64,000 nt of DNA from DASXZH01 sp963829965 (GTDB lineage: Bacteria > Armatimonadota > Fimbriimonadia > Fimbriimonadales > Fimbriimonadaceae): the NCBI GenBank assembly GCA_963829965.1, contig CAWHLK010000062.1:169991-233990 (forward strand), written 5' to 3'. The position numbers and the translations under genes were made by a program. Position 1 is the stretch's first letter. Every line of letters starts with the position of its first letter. Of the stretch, positions 36,841 through 46,385 are shown piece after piece. The notes under the pieces are model-generated. The model worked only from the letters and a program-made list of their open reading frames with translations, was not told the origin of the DNA and did not search any database.

Positions 36841-36943
36841 CGTAAGGCACCACCTCCTGTCTTATAGGATATTGATAGATACGGATTAGGAGGCCAGATA
36901 GTTCGAGGTCTCTAGGGCTTATGGCAAGAATGATTGGCAAACC

Positions 36944-37927
36944 CTAGTGCGGCTGCCCGAGCACCGGGTCCGGAGGTGACTTGGAATCCGCCGGAGGAGA
37001 GACTGTGCCAGGCGTCGCCCCCGTCGTCCCTGGAGTGGTTTGGTTTGCTCCCGTGTCGCCGGTGGTTGTGGCCGTGGATGAGGATGCCGCCCCGGTGGTG
37101 GGGGATTCAGTTCCGGTTGGTGTGCCCGTGGTTTCGGCCGTATCGGTGGCCGGAGGAACCGATTCCTGCCTTGAATAGACGCGGTGGGGCGCGCGGGTTG
37201 TGTTTTCGGTATCGGACGAAGTCCCTCCGACCGGCGGCGGTGGCCCTTGAGTAAATTTCAGGGGGCTTTTGTCCAACACTTGTCCGTCCTTCTTCGCGTG
37301 GGCAACGTCCATTCCCAGATACTGCATGACCACATCGTCGCCCAAGGCAGCGGTTAGTTCGAAGTGATCGGCCTGTTTTGAATCTTTCGATACCACCGCG
37401 CACAGCATAAAGCTCTGCGAACTCTGGGGGTCGGACCAAAACCAGTAGCGCACCAGTTTTCCGGTCACGGTAGACGGCATCCCGAAATCGTCCGCGTATT
37501 GCTGCTCGGTCGAGAGCACAACATCTTCGGTGAGCCCTTCTTCCTTCGTCATAGCGAGAGCGACTTTGTCGTGGAAACGGCTCCCATTTTCATCCGGCTC
37601 GCCGAAATAGATGACCCCAAAAGAAAGGTCCGCGGTGTTGTATCCCCACGCACTGTAGCGAGAAGCGAACCCGGGTGGCAAGGAACGAAAAATAAAAGCA
37701 GACTTGGGCTCGGGAAAGTCATCGGAAACCTCGTTCTGTGAATCCCCGACCTTCAACTGCTTGCTATCCGTTCCCGGTGGCGAAATATAAAGCAGTTTGG
37801 AAGGCTTCATTTGGGGCGGCTGCACTTCTTTCACAACGACCTCCGTTGGAACCGGGCCGCCGGAAAGGTCCGTGCACCCGGCAAGGACCACCGCAAAAAT
37901 CGGCAAAAGGGCCAGTATGCGCCGCAT
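36944..37927 (-). CDS. Lipoprotein with Thr/Pro/Gly-rich tail
   Basis: 327 residues. Signal and lipobox VLAGC (Cys at about 18). The central domain (about 50-225) is mixed alpha/beta: FIFRSLPPGFASRYSAWGYN, FGVIYFGEPDENGSRFHDKV, VRYWFWSDPQSSQSFMLCAV. From about 235 the chain is low in complexity, rich in Thr, Pro, Gly, Ser, and ends KSPPDPVLGQPH. It is divergent from rpsD with about 100 bases between. No family recognised; probably a surface or periplasmic protein. Confidence 0.65.
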   Translation of the reverse strand: MRRILALLPIFAVVLAGCTDLSGGPVPTEVVVKEVQPPQMKPSKLLYISPPGTDSKQLKVGDSQNEVSDDFPEPKSAFIFRSLPPGFASRYSAWGYNTADLSFGVIYFGEPDENGSRFHDKVALAMTKEEGLTEDVVLSTEQQYADDFGMPSTVTGKLVRYWFWSDPQSSQSFMLCAVVSKDSKQADHFELTAALGDDVVMQYLGMDVAHAKKDGQVLDKSPLKFTQGPPPPVGGTSSDTENTTRAPHRVYSRQESVPPATDTAETTGTPTGTESPTTGAASSSTATTTGDTGANQTTPGTTGATPGTVSPPADSKSPPDPVLGQPH

Positions 37928-38026
37928 GGCTCATGGTACCTCTGCGATTTCGCAATCAAGTTGGAGAGGTTGCAACCGGTTCGCGGTATAATGGCAGCTT
38001 GCGGCTCAAAGAGCCTACGTATATTT

Positions 38027-38635
38027 ATGGCCACATACCGAGGAAGAAAAAACGACATCTGCCGAATCGTTGGATTCAACATTTGGGGGCAGCCAAAATG
38101 CCCGAGCTCCAAGCGGGCTTACCCTATGGGCCAGCACGGGCCCAACCTGAAGGATCGACGCCAGTCCGAATACGGCGAGCAGCTTCTTGCAAAGCAGGTG
38201 ATCCGCCGATACTATCACATGCTGGAGAAGCAGTTCCACAACACCTTTAAGAAAGCCTCACGAATGCATGGCAACACGAGCCTGAACTTCCTCAGGCTAC
38301 TCGAGCTGCGCCTGCAAACCATCGTTTGGCGCCTCGGCTACGCGAGAACAGTTTTCCAGGCCCGCCAAATGGTGACCCACGGCCACATTTTGGTGAATGG
38401 CCGCCCGGTCAACATCCCCAGCTTCCAACTTCGCGTGGGAGACGAGATTTCCGTTCGAGACCGCGAATCCAGCAAGAGTATTGCCCGCGCCAACCACTAT
38501 GAGGGCGCGCCGATACCGGTTTACATCGAGCCGGACATCGTGGGCATGAAGGGCAAGATCACCGCGCTGCCTGAGCGAGAGGACTTTCCGAAGTTCTTCC
38601 AAGAGCAGCAAGTGGTTGAATATTACGCTAGGTAA
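38027..38635 (+). CDS. rpsD: 30S ribosomal protein S4
   Basis: 202 residues from MATYRGRKNDICRIVG; the longer open frame (from 37811) is spurious. PYPMGQHGPN-like AYPMGQHGPNLKDRRQSEYG, VIRRYYHMLEKQFHNTFKKA and the S4 RNA-binding domain RLGYARTVFQARQMVTHGHI with LVNGRPVNIPSFQLRVGDEI are diagnostic. Two Cys remain in the N-terminal region, fewer than in zinc-binding S4. It binds 16S rRNA early in 30S assembly. It stands alone, away from the usual rpsM-rpsK-rpoA operon, and ends at a strong bidirectional terminator. Confidence 0.95.
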   Translation: MATYRGRKNDICRIVGFNIWGQPKCPSSKRAYPMGQHGPNLKDRRQSEYGEQLLAKQVIRRYYHMLEKQFHNTFKKASRMHGNTSLNFLRLLELRLQTIVWRLGYARTVFQARQMVTHGHILVNGRPVNIPSFQLRVGDEISVRDRESSKSIARANHYEGAPIPVYIEPDIVGMKGKITALPEREDFPKFFQEQQVVEYYAR

Positions 38636-38662
38636 CGCGTAGCGACAAATGCGATGTGCCCC

Positions 38663-38698
38663 AAAAGGGTAGTTTGCGCCTGCGCAAACTACCCTTTT
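38663..38698. terminator. Bidirectional intrinsic terminator
   Basis: A perfect 16-base stem AAAAGGGTAGTTTGCG with its complement at 38683-38698 and a four-base loop CCTG. The A run on one side and the T run on the other let it serve both rpsD and the convergent DUF2779 gene. Confidence 0.88.
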
Positions 38699-38707
38699 CT
38701 CGTGCCT

Positions 38708-40267
38708 TCAAATATTCAGAGCCAACTGCCGGTGCACGGTATCGTCCGGAATCACTTCCTCGACACAGCAAACGACCAGCCTGGGCGAAACAAGGCGTCT
38801 CAGCGCATTCAGCAAAACCACCATCGCTTCCGTGTCCCGCTTGCAGTACGCAAGCAAATCGCGGGCGATTCTTTCGGCTTCCTCCACAGGCGTGGTCACC
38901 GCGATCATTCGTTTGTATTCTGCGGCGGCGGCCTCGCCGTCTCGAATCGTTAGGTCGTCGTAGTTGTGGTCGGGAGCCAGCGCGGGCAACACGCTCTTTA
39001 GGGAGAACGAGCCATGGAACTCGCGAAGATACACATGGTCTTCGACTACCCTTCGAAAGTCCACCACCCGCTCGGTCAAGATTTTTTGCAACTCGTCCGC
39101 ATGGGGCACGCCTTGGTGGTCCAGAGCCCTGACGATGCTTTTCTCAAAAGAACTATAGATCGCTACCGTTGCCGCCGGCTCGAGACATTCTAAGAGCGAA
39201 CGGGCAAAGGCCGGCCTCGGGTCGCCCGCCTCTCGGAATAAAAACTCGCGATGAATCGGGGTCGCGTCCGGCGACTCCAGAATATGGCACGACCATTGAA
39301 ACGGGATCTGCAGATAGGAGGAACAAAGCGGCAGCATCGGGATCGCATATTGGGTGGTCTCAAAATCGATCAAATAGAGCGGGTAGCGAAGCTTCTCCAG
39401 TTCCTCATTTAACCGAGGTTCTACGTGCGGCTTGCCGCTGACCCATGTGGATCGGGTCCTTTGCTGGACGGATGAAAGATGTTCGTCATCGGGAATCTCG
39501 CCGATCGTCCGAATCCCCTGACTTCGCAGCTTCGAAACCTTCTGTGACTGGATCCGTGGGAGAAACACGAGGTCATCCTCGGGCTGGCCCACATGGCAGT
39601 GGTCATAGAATCCGCAGCCCTTGCATCCGACGTTGGTCTCAATATCGGGAGCTTCTTCTCGAGCAAGAACGCCAAGCATCGCGATTGTCTGGAACTGAGT
39701 GTTCACGAGGACTTCCTCGATGTGTTTGGTCACCTCATGGATGGAAAAGAGCCTGTTGGGATCAAGGCCGCCATCACGCCCGGTTTCGTAGCTCCTGCTC
39801 ACCAGCATCAGGTTCGCTGAAGTTACGTTAACCCCTGCTTCGCGGAGAACGAGCACTTGGTAAGCGAGGTCGTTGAGGTGCTTCTCTTTGAACTTCTCTT
39901 TGGGTTTCGGCTCTTTGGACGATTTGACCTCGATGACGCGCCAGCCTTCCCCATCCCGCTGCAACACGTCCACTCGAACCAGCTTCCCTGCGGATTCGAT
40001 CTGCGCCTCAAAAATAGTGTGGGCCTCTTCCATCGCTCGAGTAGTAGCGATTACGGCGTTGGGACCGAACTTGTCGATCAGAACGCCGCCTGGAAACTGC
40101 AGCCTTGCGATGAGGCCAATTTCCTGGCCATCCAGCATCCGCGCTCTATCACCCACGCCGGGTTCGGCGGCAAGTTCGGGAGAATACTTCTTGAGGAAAA
40201 GCCTCTTGTGGCATTCGAGACCGTCCAGATAGTCTCCTTTGGTCAAAAGCGGTAAATCGCCACGCAT
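38708..40267 (-). CDS. DUF2779 protein: Cas4/RecB-like nuclease plus DEDD exonuclease-like domain
   Basis: 519 residues. The N-terminal part has TKGDYLDGLECHKRLFLKKY, DVLQRDGEGWRVIEVKSSKE (the EVK motif of PD-(D/E)XK nucleases) and a Cys cluster CKGCGFYDHC that may bind a metal or Fe-S centre. The C-terminal DUF2779 domain has YPLYLIDFETTQYAIPMLPL, VDFRRVVEDHVY and LAYCKRDTEAMVVLL, which resemble DEDD-type 3'-5' exonuclease sites. Function is not established; DNA processing is likely. No CRISPR array or cas genes are near. Convergent with rpsD. Confidence 0.85.
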   Translation of the reverse strand: MRGDLPLLTKGDYLDGLECHKRLFLKKYSPELAAEPGVGDRARMLDGQEIGLIARLQFPGGVLIDKFGPNAVIATTRAMEEAHTIFEAQIESAGKLVRVDVLQRDGEGWRVIEVKSSKEPKPKEKFKEKHLNDLAYQVLVLREAGVNVTSANLMLVSRSYETGRDGGLDPNRLFSIHEVTKHIEEVLVNTQFQTIAMLGVLAREEAPDIETNVGCKGCGFYDHCHVGQPEDDLVFLPRIQSQKVSKLRSQGIRTIGEIPDDEHLSSVQQRTRSTWVSGKPHVEPRLNEELEKLRYPLYLIDFETTQYAIPMLPLCSSYLQIPFQWSCHILESPDATPIHREFLFREAGDPRPAFARSLLECLEPAATVAIYSSFEKSIVRALDHQGVPHADELQKILTERVVDFRRVVEDHVYLREFHGSFSLKSVLPALAPDHNYDDLTIRDGEAAAAEYKRMIAVTTPVEEAERIARDLLAYCKRDTEAMVVLLNALRRLVSPRLVVCCVEEVIPDDTVHRQLALNI

Positions 40268-40335
40268 CCTCTTCGTTCTCCTCGTTTGCCCGTCAGTAAC
40301 TTAAACCGACGCTGGAGACTCACGGAAAGAAGCGG

Positions 40336-41766
40336 CTAACCAGGGTTATCCGAAGTTGATTTTTGGATTGGCGCCCTGTGCTCGTTTGAGTCCGACACCA
40401 ACAGCCGGATTTCTTTATCAAGGGTGCCCTGCTGGTTCGGGTCAACTCCGGACACCGCAAGCAGACCGCGAGCGATCGACGCGACCAGAATTGGGCCGAG
40501 CCCACTCACGATCCGCGTATAGCGGTTGTTGGGCAGCACAACAACGACGCGCCCATCCGCCCTTTGGTACGCCGTGCCCGGATTTCCGTGAAACCCGATC
40601 TGCAGCGGCGCTTGCGGGGAGGTCTTGCTAAGTGCGGTGTGGAACCAGTCCATCAAGGAAGCGAGCTGGTCATAGCGTGCTAGGAGGGCGGCTTCCGTTT
40701 GGCCGGCGGGAACCTGATCCGCGTGGTCTTTGACCCAAGCGGACATTCCCGCGTAGTCATATTTTTTCGCGTATTGATTCCAGGCGTCGTCAAATCCCTT
40801 CAGGGCCGATGTGGAAACTGCGCTTTGCGCAGGCGGGCTCGGCTGATCATCGTTTAAGACCCCGGGGTCGGCAGGCGGAACGTCAGTTGGCCGGTTCACC
40901 GCCTCAGCTGATTCAGTGTCCGCAGCCCCGCTGTCTTTAAGAGTTGGGCTCTGGCTCGGAGTCTGATTTTCGGCAGAAGGGCTCGGCGTGTCTCCCAGAG
41001 AGATACTCGTTTGTGTCGGCGCGTTTGAAACGTTGGAAACGGTCGAGTTTGGCGCAGCCGTTCGGCGAACGTTCGGCTTTGTGGGCACTCCCACATCGTT
41101 GCTTGCGGTCATCTCTTGTTGGCTCTTCATGTAAAGCACGGTTCCCGCTACCGCCGCCCCAACCAGGATCAGGGCTAAACAGGTCGCCAAAACCGGGTTA
41201 AGCCGGCTCACCTTCTTATGCTTGCGCGCCTTGGCGACCCCCGCGACCTTGTAGGCAGAAATCGGCTCGGCGATGTTCTTCAGCTTAAGATCGCCTATTC
41301 GGGCAGCCTGAAGAAAGATCCTTCCCTTCACCACTTCGTAAACCGTTTGGCTCATGCAGATGCCGCCGGGTTCGGACTCCTGCTCCAGACGCGCGGCCAC
41401 GTTCACGCCATCACCGAGAGCGTCTCCATCGGAGACGAGCACATCACCCAGGTGAACTCCGATCCGGTGCATCAACGCATCTTTGGAAGACCGCGACTGC
41501 TCTTGAAAGATCCGTTGGGCCTCCAGCGCGCAGTTCACCGCCTGGACCGCGCTGGAAAACAGCATCATGAGGCCATCGCCGGTGGATTTCACAACCCGGC
41601 CCTCGAAGCGGACACACAGCTTGGTCATGATTTCGAGGTCCTTCCGGACCAGTTCGAGCGTTCCTTCCTCATCCCGCCCCACGCGTTCGGAGAAACCAAC
41701 CGTGTCAGTAAACACGATCGCGGCAAGCATCCGCTGACCGGTAGACGATGCCGTCGGGTCCATCAT
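40336..41766 (-). CDS. Class III adenylate/guanylate cyclase with TM segment and C-terminal domain
   Basis: 476 residues. The cyclase domain is at the N-terminus (about 10-175): IVFTDTVGFSERVGRDEEGT (first metal Asp), RVVKSTGDGLMMLF (second Asp), GIGVHLGDVLVSDGD-like IGVHLGDVLVSDG and GDGVNVAARLEQES. A membrane helix (PVLATCLALILVGAAVAGTV) at about 190-212 follows, then a Ser/Pro/Thr-rich linker and a C-terminal domain of about 150 residues outside the membrane. It makes cAMP or cGMP; specificity cannot be read safely. The order cyclase-TM-extracytoplasmic domain is inverted compared with most sensor cyclases. Confidence 0.88.
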   Translation of the reverse strand: MMDPTASSTGQRMLAAIVFTDTVGFSERVGRDEEGTLELVRKDLEIMTKLCVRFEGRVVKSTGDGLMMLFSSAVQAVNCALEAQRIFQEQSRSSKDALMHRIGVHLGDVLVSDGDALGDGVNVAARLEQESEPGGICMSQTVYEVVKGRIFLQAARIGDLKLKNIAEPISAYKVAGVAKARKHKKVSRLNPVLATCLALILVGAAVAGTVLYMKSQQEMTASNDVGVPTKPNVRRTAAPNSTVSNVSNAPTQTSISLGDTPSPSAENQTPSQSPTLKDSGAADTESAEAVNRPTDVPPADPGVLNDDQPSPPAQSAVSTSALKGFDDAWNQYAKKYDYAGMSAWVKDHADQVPAGQTEAALLARYDQLASLMDWFHTALSKTSPQAPLQIGFHGNPGTAYQRADGRVVVVLPNNRYTRIVSGLGPILVASIARGLLAVSGVDPNQQGTLDKEIRLLVSDSNEHRAPIQKSTSDNPG

Positions 41767-41859
41767 TCCATTATGATCCTGCGCGGATCGGCCCTAGGTC
41801 CTCTATCACCAAATTCAAGAATGGGTTGTGCGATGGATTCTTAGCGATAAACTGGGTCT

Positions 41860-44092
41860 ATGGTTCTTGCTTCCAGCGTTGCCCTTGCCGCGGTTCTTAG
41901 TGGCCGTTTGGACAAGCCGGGGATTCCACTGGCCAAACTCAGCCAATGTGACGTGACATGGGACAGCCCCTCCGAGGACGCCGCCGGCTCGATGCCGATC
42001 GGCAACGGCGAGGCGGTGCTGAACGTCTGGGTCGAAAAACGGACGGGGGACGTGCTCTTCTACGTCGCCCGCTCGGATGCTCTTTCCGAGATCTCACGAG
42101 TTATGAAGCTCGGGCGGGTCCGGGTTCATTTGTCAGGAAGCCCGCTGCTGAAGGCACCGTTTTCGCAGCACCTGGTTCTCCATGAAGGGCAGATCCAAAT
42201 CAAGAGTCCGGATGTTTCGCTCTTGCTGTTTGTAGATTCGGGGGCTAACGTCATCCATGTCCGGGGCCGTTCTGCCGGTCCCGTGCAAGCCACTGTTTCT
42301 ATTGAGAGCTGGCGGGATGCGGACCGCCAACTGCCTAGAGAAGAAGGGGGCTCCGCTTGGGCCGTGCATGATGCGCCCTTTCCGCTCGTCGAGAGTGCAG
42401 ACAAGTTTCAGCCGTTGGAGAAGGGCATCGCCTGGTATCACCGAAACGAAACCTCGGTCGTGCCTAAGCTGTGGGACGAACAATCGCTCCAAAGTCTTGA
42501 TGGACGCTGGGATCCCTTGCTTCACCGAACTTTCGGCGGCTATTTGACGGGCGCCGGGATGCACACAGCTTCTTCGAACTCGATTTCTTCCGAAGCAGAC
42601 GCGAATTCGTTTGAAGCAAGCATCGCGACGGTCTCGGCCCAAACGGATTCGGTGTCCGACTGGCTGGATCGCGTAAAAGCAGAAGAGGCCAAATCGCCAG
42701 TGTCCACCGCTGAGGCGAGGACGAAGAACTGGTGGAAGCAATATTGGGACCGCTCTTGGGTTTTTGTGGACACGCCGAAGGATCCTTCGATAGGCGCGAC
42801 GATTACCCGGGGTTACATCCTTCAGCGCTACGTCCAGGCCTGTCAGGGGCGAGGCACTTATCCTATCAAGTTCAACGGCGGCTATTACACGGTCGAACCG
42901 AAGGCGATGGGCATGCCCTACAACGCCGATTTTCGCAACTGGGGGGATAGCGTTTGGTACCAAAACGTGCGCCACACAGTGGCGCCGATGCTCGAATCCG
43001 GGGACTTTGAGATGATGGACCCGTTCTTCAACTTTTATGAGCGGGCCGAGCCGTTGTGCTCTGCCCGTGCCAAAGCCTATTACGGCGCGGACGGCGTTTA
43101 TTTTCCCGAGACGATGACCGATTTCGGCACTTATTCCGGCGGGGATTATGGCTGGGACCGTTCCGGGCATCTGCCGAGCGAGATTCTTTGCCCCTGGTGG
43201 GCAACTGCTTGGAACCAGGGACCTGAGCTCGTGATGCTGATGCTGGACCGCTACGATTACACGCTCGACGAGAAGTTCTTGAAGCAGCAAGTTTTGCCGA
43301 TGGCGGATGCCGTGCTTCGCTATTTCGACACTCGCTTCAAACGAGACGCGCAAGGTCGGATCGTTCTCGACCCGACTCAGTCGGTCGAAACCTACTGGAG
43401 CGGCGTCATCAACGACATGCCTTCGACCGCCGGTTTGCGCGCTACTACCGAGCGGCTCTGCGCGCTTCCCTCGCGACTCTTAACCGCCAAACAGCGCGGG
43501 TTCTTTGAGGCGATGCGCAAAGCCTGCCCCGAGCTGCCGCTCAAGAACGTGAACGGCGTTGAGGAGCTCGCGCCCGCCCAGAAATTCGACCCCAAAACTT
43601 CCAACTGCGAAAATCCAGAGCTTTACGCGGTTTGGCCGTTTCGATTGGTGTCCCTTGGCAACCCGCTTCAAATCGAAGCGGCGAAACATGCCTACGCCAA
43701 TAGACTGAACAAACTGGATGTCGGCTGGGGTTATGACGGGAATGTCGCGGCCTTGTTGGGCATGGCGGACGAGGCGGGCCGAATCCTGCTCGTCAAATGC
43801 CAGAACTCGCATAAGGGCTACCGCTGGCCCGCAACCTGGGGGCCGAATTTTCGACTGGCTGCCCGACCAGAACCATGGGGGAAACCTGTTGAACACCTGC
43901 AACCTCATGCTGCTTCAATCGGACCCGCTTGATTTAGGTGGCAAGATCAGGGTTTTGCCCGCTTGGCCCAAGGATTGGAACGTGGATTTCAAGCTCCACG
44001 CGATGGGCAACACCACCGTGCGCGGCATATACGAGAACACGCTGCTCGCGACGGTGATTACGCCGGATTCGCGGTCCAAGGATGTTCGGTAG
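41860..44092 (+). CDS. DUF5703-domain protein (glycoside-hydrolase-like), one frameshift
   Basis: About 743 residues. The N-terminal 250 residues show the DUF5703 pattern: CDVTWDSPSEDAAGSMPIGN, GEAVLNVWVEKRTGDVLFYV, MKLGRVRVHLSG. The remainder is an (alpha/alpha)6-like catalytic region (GYILQRYVQACQGRG, KFNGGYYTVEP, DYGWDRSGHLPSEILCPWWA), resembling GH95-type enzymes. At about 43848 TTTT should be TTT: then PNF is followed by DWLPDQNHGGNLLNTCNLML in the next frame and the protein ends SRSKDVR at 44092. It probably acts on a plant or bacterial glycan. A signal peptide is plausible (VLASSVALAAVLSG). Confidence 0.78.
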
Positions 44093-44185
44093 TAGCCATT
44101 CCGGAAGCAATAACAACGTTTCGCTATTAGGGGGGCGGCCGCACGCATGAGTCCGGGGCCTTGAACGAGCGACACGTCTACGACG

Positions 44186-44757
44186 CTAGCTTTTCCCTTG
44201 GAAGCCGAGCCGCCTTAACGACTTCGCCAAACCCGCATCGTCTTCACCTTCGAATACGCCCACCACTTTCCCTTGCGGGGAGATAACGACCGTCGTCGGC
44301 GAGCCTGCACGCCGAAGAGGTTATCGGCCGAGGCCGCGCCCGTTTGAGAAAGGGCCATGGGGATCGTGAAATGGTGCCGCTTTTCGTATTCCTTGACCGA
44401 TCCGGCTTTGTCCAGCCGGTCCACGCCTAACAGCGCGAACCCTTGCTTCTCAAGCGCGGAAGCCATCGGCTGCAAATGGCGAAACTCATCCAGGCATGGG
44501 GGGCAATCGTAAAACCAGAAGTCCAGAATCACGCCTTTCTTGCCTTTGATGAGATCGGCCAAGCGGATCGGTTTCCCGTCCAGATCGAGAAAGGTTGCGT
44601 CCGGCGCCTTGGCGCCACCCTTGATGAGCGCGCCGGACGCCTGCGGGTCTGGACTCATCACGAGGCCGGTTGGGTGCGCCTGACTGCAGCCTGCCAATAG
44701 GAACATTGAACCGAAAACGAGAATCGACTTACCGCGAAGTGTCATACGATGCTTCAT
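44186..44757 (-). CDS. TlpA-like thioredoxin lipoprotein, frameshifted
   Basis: About 190 residues from MKHRMTLRGKSILVFGSMFL with lipobox LAGC. The thioredoxin-fold domain (GGAKAPDATFLDLDGKPIRL, VILDFWFYDCPPCLDEFRHL) has the active-site CPPC. At about 44308 the frame changes; SPTTVVISPQGKVVGVFEGE and LAKSLRRLGFQGKS complete a normal C-terminus, ending at TAG 44186 instead of 44215. It is a membrane-anchored disulfide reductase or peroxiredoxin-like protein. Divergent from the MFS gene. Confidence 0.82.
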
Positions 44758-44819
44758 ACTACGCGTTTTAGACACGCAAACTGCGCCTACGAAACACGGG
44801 CCGCGCGCGTCTTCCAGGA

Positions 44820-46059
44820 ATGTCAATGGTCAAAGGGGACGCGCGCATCAAAGGATTTATTGCCGCCTGGCTTGGCTGGGCGTTTGACGGGCTGGACGGC
44901 TACCTTTATGCGATGGTGGCGATCCCATTCGTCACCGAACTCGTTGGCGGGAACGCCAAAGACGCGACCAAGCCTGCGGCTTGGATTCAGTGTGCTTTTC
45001 TCTTTGGTTGGGCGATTGGCGGCGCGGTTTTTGGCCGTATTGGCGATAAGATTGGGCGCAGCCGCACCCTGAACCTTACGATTCTAACCTTTGCCGTTTT
45101 TACCGGCCTTTCGGCACTGGCCAATTCGTGGCCCATGCTTCTGGTCTTCCGCTTCATTTCCGCGCTTGGCATTGGCGGCGAATGGGCGGCGGGGGCTGCT
45201 TTGGTGAGCGAGACGCTGGACGTTCGGCATCGGCCGTTTGCCAGCGCAACCCTTCAAACCGGTTTCCAAATGGGCATGATCGGCGCGGCGGTGACCGTCG
45301 GCCTCTTCGCTCACCTTGATCCCCGATATGTATTTCTGGTGGGTGTGATCCCTGCGTTCCTCACGCTTTGGATTCGTTACGCCGTGCCCGAACCGGCCGA
45401 ATGGAAGGAGGAGCGCTCGCAAAGGGCACTGCCCAAGATCTCGGACCTTTTCGCCCCCGGGATGCTGAAGATAACCCTTCTTACGCTGGCGCTGACGAGC
45501 ATTTCCCTCACTACCGTTTGGGGGTTCTTGTTTTTCAACAGCCAGGTCATTCAGGGCATCGCATCCGTGAAGCTGATGGCCAAACCGGACCAGGCCGCCC
45601 TGCTTCGCAACGTGACGATCGAATTCCTGCTGCGCCAACATCTTGGGTAACTACTGCGCGGCGTTCATGGCCCGCTTCATCGGCTGCCGGAAGGCGTTTG
45701 CGATTTATCTGGCCGCCTCGTGCGCCATTTTCCTGGTCGGCTTCCGGCAGCCTTTTACTTTGACTACGGCTCGTATTTGGTTCGACCTGTATATGTTTTT
45801 TGGCTCGAGCATTTTCGGGATTTTTCCTTTGTACGTGCCGTTGTTGTTCCCCACTCTGTTGCGAACGACGGGTTCTGGGTTCTGTTACAACTTCGGGCGG
45901 ATGGTGGCCGGGCTGGGCACCTTGGCCGGCGGCTGGATCACGGCTCAAGCGGGCGGCCCTGGGAAGGCGATTTGGTATTTGGGTTTCCTGTATATTCCCG
46001 GCATCGCGGTGGCGCTTTGTATGCCGGAGGTTCCGTTCTCGGAGCCAAAGAGCGCTTGA
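44820..46059 (+). CDS. MFS transporter, one frameshift
   Basis: About 412 residues with twelve membrane segments. FIAAWLGWAFDGLDGYLYAM (TM1 with the Asp of metabolite:H+ symporters), FGRIGDKIGRSRTLNLTILT (motif A) and RFISALGIGGEWAAGAALVS (TM4) match the aromatic acid/sialate:H+ symporter group. At about 45640 the frame changes: LLRNVTIEFL is followed by GNYCAAFMARFIGCRKAFAI in the next frame. It probably imports an organic anion or sugar acid; the substrate is not readable. Stands between a thioredoxin and recG. Confidence 0.85.
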
Positions 46060-46086
46060 GGCGTCGATCCGGCAATTGTGACGGTC

Positions 46087-46349
46087 CTATGAATATCCCT
46101 CCATCGTGACGGTAAGAAACTGACCTTCCTTGAGGCTTTCCAGGGCGCGCTAAATATTGGGGACGAGCGGCACTAGATGTTTTATCGTGATACTGGCCAA
46201 CTTGCGAGAAATGTCTCTAACCCGTCGCCATCATCCAGCGTGTCAAGCAGAGCCTGAACCGGTATTCGAGTTCCTTTGAAGCGAACGCTGCCGCCAAGCG
46301 TATCGGGAGTGCTTACAAGGACGTCTTGAAGTTCTCTTGGGATGATCAT
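46087..46349 (-). pseudogene. Deletion remnant of a DUF433/DUF5615 toxin-antitoxin locus
   Basis: ATG 46349 to TAA 46182 encodes MIIPRELQDVLVSTPDTLGG, SVRFKGTRIPVQALLDTLDD and GLETFLASWPVSR, nearly the same as the first 55 residues of the DUF433 antitoxin at 30835. Right after FLASWP, another frame reads IKHLVPLVPNI, a stop, then RALESLKEGQFLTVTMEGYS to 46087, like the C-terminal LVPLVP tail of the DUF5615 toxin. The antitoxin C-terminus and most of the toxin are gone. This fits an internal deletion that fused the two ends. Confidence 0.65.
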
Positions 46350-46385
46350 GGATGCGCCAACTCCTCCGAATATTATGGCCCCAGG

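Noticed and set aside
38708..40267. cas4 gene
   Set aside because: The nuclease motif is Cas4-like, but the protein is far longer, carries DUF2779 and has no cas neighbours.
42133..43353. 406-codon antisense ORF on the minus strand
   Set aside because: It is the mirror of the DUF5703 gene and matches no family.
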